DNA of 30,952 nucleotides. Source: Saccoglossus kowalevskii (Eukaryota; Hemichordata; Enteropneusta; Harrimaniidae). The translations under genes were made by a program, and so were the position numbers. The notes beneath the pieces are model-generated. The model was not told the DNA's origin and made no database searches. It saw only the letters and a list, made by a program, of their open reading frames with translations. The stretch is from NCBI RefSeq assembly GCF_000003605.2, contig NW_003134838.1, positions 217,728 through 248,679 of the forward strand, in the 5' to 3' direction. Below are positions 1-10,900 of this stretch, piece by piece; position 1 is the stretch's first letter, and each line of letters begins with the position of its first letter.

Positions 1-203
1 AAATTTTGTTCTGTGTAGTACTGTAAAATCTGTATTAGAAACCGCGGCTACTATTAAAATGGTACAATGCAACAGATGCGGCTTCTATTAGAGCATCTAC
101 ACATATGAGAAATGATGAATTTTTGGTTCTCAATTGTTTAAAAAGAATGGGTGCGACTTTTATTAGGAATACCGCTTCTAATACAGTTTTTACGGTTCTG
201 TTA
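1..203 (+). mobile_element. MITE copy A (TIR element, left-edge copy)
   Basis: The core at 19-203 matches 11824-12018 along its whole length in the same orientation, at roughly 85% by eye. Its ends are complementary (CTGTAAAATCTGTATTAGAA against TTCTAATACAG...TTTTACGG). It contains repeated inner blocks of the type GCTTCTATTAGAG. No coding capacity. Confidence 0.65.
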
Positions 204-1816
204 TTTTTTGCAGATTGTAAAGTTTAATCTGCTTCGATCATTGTAAATAGTACTATTAGAAGTAATCAGGGTGCCCTATAGAACTATTCATCATGTTCTG
301 CATAATGTGGCTATATCTATGTCAATTTGTTTATTTAATCTGTTTTATGATAGTTCATTATATCACATACAAGTTGTAGAAATAAATAAATAACCTGTAT
401 GTTGTTTTACATGGTATCAAACCACAGATGTCACAACGCATTATTGTGCTTGACATGTTTAGATGCACAAAACATGTCTTTAATGCATTGTTCATTTCTA
501 TGAAATTTGAATGTGTGATGTGCACGCTTTGAGTGCAAAAAGTCAATTCTTGATGCCATTCACAAAATAAAACTACATAATTACTGTTTTGTCCACAATC
601 TGCAGGCAAATGAAAATGAAATCTATTTGATCCAAAAAAACAATGAAAAATGCATAAATATTGCAAAAAATTATACTGGGATATAATTAATTCACAAATC
701 CTAAAAATTTCTTGAAGTTGTTAGTTAGTAAAATTTACATATCATATGACTAAAATATGCATGACCATCATCTGCATGACAGAGCTCAAACTGGATTATA
801 GCTAAAATCTTGTCGTAGGGCTACCATTGTTCTAAATTACCGGTAACAATAAACAATTAGAGATTAACACCAAATTTATACATTATTTACAAATCGATGT
901 TAAACCAATCTGTTTTATAAAACAGGTGTCTTTTACTAATATCAAGCAATGACTGCTATACAAACAACTGATGGATTCCCAATTTTAAAAATGCTAGGAT
1001 AATGTACATTTCAATGTGATGGTCGATCAGGCTGCCTATATATGTTAATTAAGTAATTACATTGTAAATATTGAAATGGCATACATTTATTATTTTTGGA
1101 TTATAAAATCCAATGCTATGTATTTTGTCTCACTTTGGCAATTGACAATGCTTGTATTTCGGTGATGTGCACAGGTACGATTGTACTAAATAAATAATTT
1201 ATTCCTGTTTTTTTGTCTCTTTATTACAACAGCTGTGTATCACGAGAATGTGTCATTGTGTCAACTTATTGTAGTTGTCATTGCAGCTTTTCTGTTTTGA
1301 ATAAATCATATGCTTTTAAAAAAAAACAGGTATCTTGAATAGGCTAGCAGTTTACGCAACTTCACCATTAAAAACACTAGGGGAGGTAGATTTGGTAAAA
1401 ATTAGCGCTAACAATATTTTAGGGTTTACAGTACCATCCAGCGTTGGTTTTCAAATTTGAGTGCCCAATTTTTGCCCCCTGTGATTTAGTAACCAGTTAG
1501 TATAGGGGTGTTGATAGGAAATTTGACATGGTGACTTTCTCTGCAATATCAATATAGCATGGGTTATTAATTTATTCACCTTTCACCTTGTATTGACATG
1601 AAATTAAATTATTCGATGTAATCAATTATTTTTTTTTCTGTATGTGCAAATTGCAAGTGCTAGTGACGACACATAGTGCATTTTGCCACAGAAGTCATAT
1701 TCATGTTTGGGACTACATGACAGGGCTGTATGGCCATCTCTCTGTCAAATGGCAATTTGTAATGCGCTATCCTGGCGTCAACCAGGCCCGGTCGAACACA
1801 AACACCTGTAATCAGT
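204..1816. other. Non-coding AT-rich stretch
   Basis: No exon with convincing splice sites or protein similarity was seen on either strand. Contains A/T runs (for example 1318-1328) and several AATAAA hexamers. It could hold the 3' UTR of an upstream gene, but nothing proves that. Confidence 0.5.
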
Positions 1817-2260
1817 ATTTAGATCGGGGGGGGGGGGGGGGGTTACTCACCATTTCACCATTTTTATCTGAAAAGGGGTATGTTATTTTACCCTGTCTGT
1901 CTGAAAAGGGGTATCCTTTTTCATTATTTCTGTCTGAAAAGGGGGCCATATATTCCAAAGACTGTCTCTAGAGCTTAAGTGTTCCAACAATCGGGAGAAT
2001 GAAGCTGATTTTCTCTTTCTGTAACTTCATTTCAATAGTCGAAGTCCCTGAAGTCCATCCCCGGGAGTCCACCTGCTTTTCCCTTGGTAACTTGTATGCT
2101 TACTGTCTGGAAAGGGCTGTCAAATATCCACAGTTTGTCTGAAAAGGAGTAGGCAATTTGAGTTTATTTTTGTCTGATAAGGGGTAGGGGTTTCAAACAA
2201 CCAGCTACACATCCCTGTCAGTATTTTTTGCAAGTACCCCCCCTCCCCCGGGATTTAGAT
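1817..2260. mobile_element. hAT-like non-autonomous element with 8-bp target duplication
   Basis: The element (1825-2252, 428 bp) is flanked by identical 8-bp direct repeats ATTTAGAT at 1817-1824 and 2253-2260, the duplication length typical of hAT transposons. The ends are a G run (CG17TTAC) and a C run (GTACCCCCCCTCCCCCGG) that form imperfect TIRs. Inside are six variants of TGTCTGAAAAGGGG (about 1865, 1898, 1931, 2104, 2136, 2171). No transposase; short ORFs through it are repeat-derived. Confidence 0.6.
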
Positions 2261-4640
2261 ATACGCTACAAAGTTGAGCTTAGAATGAGTGTTGATACAA
2301 TCATAATAGTATTTTTGTTTTCAATTCGTCGTATTTGATTTTTTATTAGTATAGATTACTGGTATGAACTGGTTTCTCCTGCAATGTCTCGACAGTCCTA
2401 CACAAAAACGAACGAGTTTACCAGTCGTCCTGTAGAGGGCGACATTACAAGTATTCCTGACCGTATATTGAATAATTGTACAATTTCATCAACTAAAAAA
2501 ATTGAACTTTGCCCATTTATTCCCAGGATATCCGCATCAGAAGTTTCTTGCCAATAGCCAAACTTTTCCGAGCAGTTCCGGTGATTCGGTTGTGATTAAT
2601 TGGATTTCAAGCATCGTTCAAGCACGGTTGCTGGGCGTTTCGGGCCTGGTGAATAAAAGACGTTACGACCCTAAACATATTGGCACTGATATAAATTACA
2701 TTCGTATGTGCGACTCTTGCATTGTACTAAAATATAAGTGTTAATTCCATGAAGTCTGAAAAAATGTCCTACAAAAGACAAACAAAGCGATATGAGGTGA
2801 ACAACAAAGCCAAACGTTCGTTATGCGTTAACACGAGATATGATCACTGACGTATACCAGGGTCGTAACGAACAACCTGTTTTGGACCGTAACGTCTATA
2901 TTTACTAGAACCGAAACTTCTAGAAATTTCGGCTGAGAAAAAAAACTATGTTCAAAACATATGGTTATATTTAATAATTGTCAGAAACTACAATTACCAA
3001 CTACCACTTGCTATATACTATAAGTATCAAGGACATGGAGTGCATTTCAGACTTATCTTTTATAATATAGTGTATAGTGCACCTTGTTGATCGAACAGTG
3101 AATCCCTAGTCCGAATGGTTTGGTAGTCCTCTGAAACTCGAAATTTATCCGTGTAACCAAATTTCTTCCGGCGTTGTTTAGTTTTAATTTTATATTTATA
3201 TGTTAATGAATTTTACGATAACTGGTTTGGGAGATACTTCGGAGACGAAATAATGTTCCCTTCGGACAGGTTTGATTCTCTGTTATATTCTGGGAACTAA
3301 TAATTTATGTCATCTTAACTGTCCTTTTAATATGCAGTCTCGTTGAGCATTCATTCAAGAGGGATTCTCATTTGTGTTGGTACCTTCTCTAAATTTATTA
3401 CTTTCATCATCCGGGCCATATATTTTATCAATCCAATTGCCATCTTACCTTTCAATTGTTTCATTTCGTTAATTAATGTGGGTGGGTACATTGTATACAA
3501 AATATGAGCAATGATTCACCAAATGTGGCAAATTATATATTAATTGTATCTCAAATATGTAAATACAATATTTGCAAAAATTCCTTTACCCCATCCATAT
3601 TTTGAACGAGGAAGTGTTATCACACATGCACATTCACACAAATGAATGAGTTAACCATTCTCTCGGTAGAGGGAGACATCACTTTTATCGTCACATTCTG
3701 TGATACTATTTTGAAATTGGTTAAAAATTACAGAATAATTTGTACAATTCCTCTAAAACTGAATTAAATTTACCTGGCTTTTAGTCCCCTCTCCAGAAAC
3801 AACAAACATCACAAAATTACGTCAGACTTAGTGTCGAGCCTAGTCTGCACCCGGATCTTCGAGTTGGTCAAACCGCTGTAGACTGGTGGTGGTGTCGGGT
3901 TCCAAGTCTATTCTAAACATGCACTCCCTGTATCATGAGCAAATTCGCACACACCGGACCGAGGAAAGCACCGCAATATTGTTTCCGAAAATCCAAAAAC
4001 TAAAGAAAAAATTCCACCATCTTCCCTTTTTTAATAATCGACCTCTAAAATCAAGTTTTACTTGTGTTGATACACTTTTCATTTTGTCAATTTTCATAGA
4101 TTAATTTGAATACACAACTTTTTAAATTGCTTAAAACAGAGTAACCAAAAATACTAACACCGTCAACATTATAGAAATACAAAATGATTCGAAATCTCCA
4201 ACAGTATTTAGATTCCTCCATACTCATAAAAGTAATGAGCATGTGTCCTGTACCTTTGAAAGCAAAAACTAAATAAAATTGGGCTTAGTATGCAGCACTG
4301 GCAAAGAAATCGTCAAAATAATTTGAAACAAAGGAGAAATACAAAGCACGTTTTCACCAATATCTACACTTTATTATTGAATGATTTGTCATATCAAACG
4401 CTTTTGAGAATCAAAAAAAACATACCACCATTGGTTCTCTGAGATATGAGTTTTCACCCGTGAAAACGAACGAAATACTAATCACCATGATGTTATGGGT
4501 TTTCGCCGCCTGTTCTAGTTATCCCATGTCAGTAAAAAAATGCGATAACCGTGTAAAAAATTCAAGCATTTATCGAAATCGGAAAAAAATCATAATACCA
4601 CAGAATTATTCATAGAGTGAGACCTATAACAAGCAAATTT
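2261..4640. other. Intergenic stretch upstream of TMED, with an inverted-repeat element
   Basis: No gene recognised. AGACGTTACGACCCT (2658-2672) recurs inverted as AGGGTCGTAACG (2859-2870) and again, diverged, at 2884-2897, which suggests a small inverted-repeat element. Two related blocks near 2430 (TGTAGAGGGCGACATTAC) and 3668 (GGTAGAGGGAGACATCAC) look like diverged copies of one dispersed repeat. The rest is unremarkable AT-rich DNA. Confidence 0.45.
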
Positions 4641-4824
4641 AGGTCATGACCTTTGAGGTCAACATCCGGGTATCTTTCTCACCTGCCACGTTGCGTTCAC
4701 CGCCATTTTGAATGGAAAACACCGGTGGAAATTGATTCGTGTGAATGGTTTACGAGATTGATCATCGTATATGATTCGAGTTGTGCTCTTTGGTATTGCG
4801 TGATCGGGGCAAACGTAGTAGACA
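4641..4824 (+). promoter_or_regulatory. Candidate promoter/5' UTR of the TMED gene with AGGTCA half-sites and YY1-like motif
   Basis: Seen: the 12-bp palindrome AGGTCATGACCT at 4641-4652, a further AGGTCA at 4656-4661, and CCGCCATTTTG at 4700-4710, 115 bp before the ATG. CCGCCATTTTG matches the YY1 site often found at the start site of TATA-less genes. Two converging AGGTCA half-sites with no spacer are the classical palindromic nuclear-receptor element; the second and third half-sites form an everted repeat with a 3-bp spacer. No TATA box is obvious. Function is inferred from motif and position only. Confidence 0.45.
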
Positions 4825-4977
4825 ATGCTTAGGAATTGCAGTATTTGTTTATTGGTACTGCTGCTTGCGTTTGCCTTCTCGCGAGCAGTCGAGCTGACAT
4901 TCGAGTTGCCAGACAATGCAAGACAGTGTTTTCACGAAGAAATAGACGAAGGTGTCAAAGTCAGATTAGAATTCCAG
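4825..4977 (+). CDS. TMED7: TMED exon 1 (signal peptide and start of GOLD domain)
   Basis: Encodes residues 1-51: signal peptide, then [18 protein letters not shown] and the first GOLD strand ending RLEFQ. It ends at a consensus donor (CCAG|GTAAGT) in phase 0. Reading through the donor runs out of p24 similarity at once, which supports the splice. Intron 1 is 4,327 bp. Confidence 0.93.
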
Positions 4978-7900
4978 GTAAGTCTGTCCTGTTCCAACGT
5001 GTGTACAACTCCACCAAGAGAACCACGTGTCGCGCTACGTGTCCTTGGTGACGACGGACACAGTGTCGATTGCCGTATTATTGTTCAACACAGCTGTTCA
5101 GATTTAGTGTCTTGATTGCAGCAGCGTCCTCGATTTGCATACCCTATTACTACAATACAATAGTAATGTCAGAAGAGGTTATTCATTTTCTAGAATTTCC
5201 GCAAATAGATCTTTTATCACTACTCCATATCCCAAGTCTGCATGACCAGTCGAGCACTGTTTATGTTCATTCAAACATACTCCTGGACTATCCCGCATGT
5301 CTCGGCAAATTTAGCAGTGAGCACATCAATGATTTAGCTGAGCATTACCTCCATGAGCTGAGCAACTCACCATTTTCTCAAAATCAAATTAAATGTTTGC
5401 ACACTCTGTTTTCTCACCGGACATGAGATATTCGCCTCATGATGGATATTTTGTATCGGGTTTATCTAACAGAAATGTTTGGAAATACAAGTAACAGTTA
5501 CCAGTAATAAAAATGAAATAAAAATTCAAACCTGTTTTCATATTAAACATTTCAGGATACTATATCCATTACAAGAGGAACAAAATACAAGTACTTCATG
5601 TTTCTGCCTCAAGTCCCACACCCATGAGTAATTGTTTCATCTTTTCTGGCTTGATGGAATATTGTTGCCCCACATATATATTTCATTGTGAGAATTATAA
5701 AATTTTGCAAATTGAATGAAATTGAAGGGAAATGTTGCTCTACGTCTAGACACAAATAGTAGTTCTGGAGCCCAGAACAAGTAGAATTGTCATTCGGAAA
5801 ACTGAATAGTAACTCGCTTGCTTCAATGGGCAGTAGTAAATATATAGACTAGAGTCAACGTCAAACCCTGTGTTCAAATAATAACATTCATGATGTTAAT
5901 ATTATTTAATTTTCATTTATTTTTCCAATAGCTAAATGCACAAAATTAAAACCTGGTGAATAATCAAATTTAAACAATTGTACTGTTTTCTCCAAAACAC
6001 AGAGGATACTGTATTTCTTCTTCTGTTTTATTCGCACACCTAAAAAATTAAAGCTTACATATAAAGCAAATATCAGGAAAACTGCTCTACTTATGATAAG
6101 TGATACCTTATTCAGCTAAACATGCATAAGATTTCATTCTAACTGACTGACTGACTGACTGACTGTTCTAACTGCAAATTTAGATGCTCTGTGTAGTGAA
6201 ATTATAGTGTATAGTGTACACAGTCTTAACTAAGTTGCTGGTACGTGTATGTGGCAAATATTAACCCATAACTCCTAGAACAAGAACAACAATGCCTGCT
6301 TAAAATTCACAATCAAAAGGTATCCATAATTATGCATTGTTCCAAATATAATGTACTATATTATATGGGAGATGCTATTATTGTGGTAGCATTTATAGTA
6401 AAGGGATTTACAGTAAATTGTCATAATGCTGAGTTTTAACAATACTATAAGTCATACGTTGAGACTGTGCACCCAATGGATGTTATACAGAGATATAACG
6501 TTAATACAGACTAACAGTGCATACATACCAAAATCAGTCAGGAGTACGCAGGCAATGTGTTAATGCAAAAATATGATCTAAAGATGCAACAATGATTGGA
6601 GTAACACAAAAAAGTATGTATAAATGCTAAAAACATACAGACAAAAATGAACGGCGAACTGACTGATTTAGGTACATGTGTCATTATCCCAAACATGTCG
6701 ATTCAAAAATTGGAAAGACTAATTGAACAAAGTGATAGACACTCAATGGCAATCTTTGCTTTGTCTTTTGATATTACAATTATATTAATTCTGTGATGTT
6801 ATGACTGTAGATTGTTGTCTAAATTGTGATCCTGTGATTTTGTTCATGTTGGAGGACATGGAAATAAAACACAGAATGTACCCCTGGTATTCTCTTGGAG
6901 CCTTTTGAATAGCATGTATCAAAATCCTTGCCTGAACGCTCTGGCACAAGTCGAAAATATACTTGTTTCACTTTCTTGTCCATGTTTTTTTCACTTTCAA
7001 TACATTTTTAATTTTTCCCCTAGACTTTTTACTCAATATAGTGAAAAATATCCTGTACATTGTACATGTTGTCCTTATCACTTAGAATAGGATTGTAGAT
7101 ACAAATGTACCAAGGATTTAGTCATCTCAAAATTAACTCGGGGGAAATGAAAACTACATGTGGCATGAGGCATTTTCTTATTATTCACCATATTTTGGGT
7201 GTACATGTACAACAACAAATTTAACTGAACGCTTTGTAAAAAAATTTGCTGATGTCCAGTGAGCATCTGAATCACTGAGATGCACAAGTAATTAGTACCA
7301 GGCTCTGTATAGCTTACTTATCAAATCCTTGCAGTGAGTCTGATATACTACGAAATTAACAAAGCAACATAGTCTAATTGACAACTTGGATTTTAAATAA
7401 ACATGGAGTTCTTTATGTTCACAAGACCCCTATTGTAGGAAATTCCATTAATACGGTAAAATGTCTTTTTTGTGTAATACCGCACACTGATTAGATCTTG
7501 TTAGTGTACAATAGTTTACTTTTACTTTTAGCAAGCATTTATGAATCACTGAATACTGATCTCAGCACGCACAAACTGAACATCCTTTGAGATGGAGACA
7601 AGACACCTGCCAATCAGTTTTAGTACTAGCAGTTATTCAGTCCCCAGTTTGTGTTTACTAGTTCGCTAATATGCCTCTCCAAAATTTGTGCTTTTGAATT
7701 ATCAGTGGAATTATCATTAGTATTGTTGTTATATAATATACAAGCAGCATTTGTTTACTCGAAAGCTTGAGCCGAGTTTGCTATAAATAAACCCTCGGGT
7801 TGAACTCCAATAGGACTGACCCCTGACATGACCTCAGACCGACTAAATAAGAAACCGCAGTCAAGGGAGCTTTTCCAGCTCTGCTCTAAATCAGAACCAA

Positions 7901-10900
7901 CTTCGGCCAAAACCAAATAAACAAAATGAGATAATCTTCTGTTAATTGACAAACACATGTAGTAGTAGTAGTTGTTCTGTTTCATAAAATGCTGTGTAAA
8001 CCTTAGTAAATGTGTTTATTATTATATGTACAAAGGAAAACAACACGTACATGTGCACAATTTACTGGTACATGTACAAGGCAGTGCCATATTTACACTA
8101 TTACTAGTGCATACACTTGTATGACTGAGGTGTTACTCTTACATTTTGTGCACTTCTATTAGAGTAAATACTGTATTATCAAAATCAGTTGCTATATTAT
8201 TTATTTACCTTGAATTGTAAACCTCCAACACATCTCTCGCACCCAAGGTTGTTGTGGTGGTCGTGGTGGTATTAGAGGTATTGGAGGTTGATTGGGGTGG
8301 TCACTGTCTTTTGTTTGATCATTGATGTTTTAGCTGGTGTGAATTTTTTGCTAAAAGAGCATTTGGGGTGTTTTGTATGGAATTTATTTTTACCAATCTT
8401 TGACAAGTTGAATGTAAAATATAGGAATTAAGGTATATTCACGGGATTATATTTTCACTGAGACATCCTTAATAAATGAAGAATATTTTCACTCTAGTAT
8501 TCATACTTGCATGTATTATATTAACCAAATTTTTAGACATGTATATCCTACATATCAATGCTTTTCTGAGTAATAAGGCTGTTTTTTTTTCAGCGGGGTA
8601 GTAAATATGATAATTTTGAAAAAAAAACAATGAATGGCAAACATTTTCTAATCACATCATAATGTCATTTTTGCTAAATCATCTTAAGATTTCGTAAATT
8701 TTGAAAGAGTCTTGATTTACCCAATCCTAAAAACTAAGTCAGACCAATCGGAGGGCTGTTCTTTTGACAGGTTTGTTGACCAATCAAATTCTTCCTTGTA
8801 AAATATGCTTTGACTCAACTGCAGTTTATACCTTGACAAATGACAGAGCTTGAACAATGTAATATATATCCCAGTAATTTGATTGGTTCTTGCAACTGGT
8901 GACATCATTGATGACAATCTCAACATGTACTAGGCCAGCACACTGTGACATCATTTTTTTCACCTTTCTGCTCAAGTATTCAACAAAATGTCATGCAGTC
9001 ATCAACATTGTTGGCGTGCTTGCGATCGTTTGCCCGGTTTTTGGCCATCTTGAATGAATGTAAACTTGTATGTATGCATGCTCCAACCATCAAATCCTGT
9101 GACGTCACTGAAACTTTCATTAATATTAATAGCATGGGAACCCTTGTTTATTTATTTTGTGGTAATCCGGCTTTCACCATTTATTCACTCCCATATTTAA
9201 TTTTACTAAAAAAACACCGAAAAAATAAACAAGAGACTGTATGCAAGTCTACGCTAAACATTGTCTTCAAATAAACTGATGGTTACTTATCTTCTCTTTA
9301 CCAGGTTGTGACAGGTGGTCGTTATGATGTAGATGCTATTGTAGAATCTCCCCAAGGAGGCATTTTGTACAAAGAAACCAAGAAACAATATGACAGTTTT
9401 ACTTGGAAAACAGACAGAAAAGGAGTTTATAAATTCTGTTTTAGTAATGAATTTTCAACTTTTGCACATAAAGTTGTGTATTTTGATTTTATGGTCGGTG
9501 ATGACGATCTTCTTTCAAATGAAGTGGGAAAACATGCAACTGCATTAACATTGGTAAGTGCATTGTTCAAAGGAAAAGTCAAACCAAACAACATAATGAC
9601 CCCTCAAGAAAAAGCTCCACAAATGTAGGAGAATGCAATTTACAGTTTTTTTTTTTACACTTTTCATTCTCTCGATATCCAACCGTTCATCAGTACTATG
9701 TAGTCAGCCATCTTGATTCTCAAGCAAAGGATTATGGGTAAAAAACTGTAAATTGCGTGTTCTTACATTTGTCGAGCTCTTTTATCTGGGAGGATTATGT
9801 TGTTAGCCTTGTCTTCTCACTGGACGAAATAAGTCTCCAATCTACCAACTTTTTAGTTTCACTGTTGACTTTGTCGAATGGAGCTTATCATATGAGTGAT
9901 TGTCTGTCCTTGTCCATCGGCGGCATCAACTTTTTACTTTTCCAACTGCTACAAGCCATATTGCTTTGATAATTAGTTTATATGTACAATTCCCTACTTT
10001 TGGTGAATATTTTTGAAAATTTTTGAAAAAATGTAATATTCTTGACTTGTTAAAAATAGCAAGTCTGATTGCTTTGATATTATACATTGTACATATAGGT
10101 ACTGCAGGTGGACCTCTCTTAGATTTTTCTTATTTTGTGATGATTTCTTTGAATTGAAATGTGCATTGCTATCAGCGGAGCTATGTTGGCCGAAAGTCTG
10201 CTTGTTAGTCCCCGTTCGGACGAAGTGCGTCAGTCTGTCCAGAGTCATATTTCAGAATCCACTAGACCGATTCCGTTCATTTTTTGCATTTGTCTAGTAC
10301 CTTATGTGGGACATATGCACATGCAGTGGTTTAGCGATTCGATTCAAAATGGCAGACTGGCAGCCATCTTGTTTTTTGAAAATGTTGTATTTTGGTCATG
10401 CTTTGTCAGTTGTCATTCAAACTTGGTACATAGATTATACATGTTAGAATACATGTCCATGACGATTTATTTCGCAGTTGGATCAAAGATGGTCGACTGG
10501 CAGGCATCTTGTTTTTTTTTTATGCGGTATCTTGGAAGTGCTCTGTCAGTTTTCATTCAAATTTGGCACATACATGTACTTTATACATGTTAGGATGCAT
10601 GTCCATGACAATTTGATTGACAGCCATCTGACTTTTTGGCCTTACTACTATATTTCCACAATTTATGTACTATTTTCATTCGTATTTGGCTCATACATCA
10701 TACATATCAGTGTGTTTCATAATCAGATCAAAGATGACCGAATAACGGCTGTTTTTATTTTTGCCCATATTACTACTACACAGAACACATGTTTTGATGT
10801 AAATAAACAATCTGTTGTATACGCCACTTGGAACTCAAGTTTCAAGGACACGCACGCGACAACCCCTCTGCTTTAATATGACAAGCACAAAGAGAACTTA

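Noticed and set aside
1642-1971. 109-codon ORF with a poly-Gly run and SEKG repeats
   Set aside because: The Gly run is the G17 end and the repeats are the TGTCTGAAAAGGGG motif of the hAT-like element.
4836-5426. ORFs overlapping or following TMED exon 1
   Set aside because: Out of frame with exon 1 or inside intron 1; no similarity to any protein I recognise, while the spliced frame gives a full p24 protein.
6142-6165. CRISPR-like or regulatory array
   Set aside because: A simple tetranucleotide microsatellite in a eukaryotic intron.
7755-7985. 76-codon minus-strand ORF with a B-box-like string nearby
   Set aside because: No domain, no splice support, and the B-box match is poor with no A box.
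10159-10876. 144- and 132-codon overlapping + strand ORFs
   Set aside because: They read through the degenerate ~140-bp dispersed repeat; their similar segments are repeat units.
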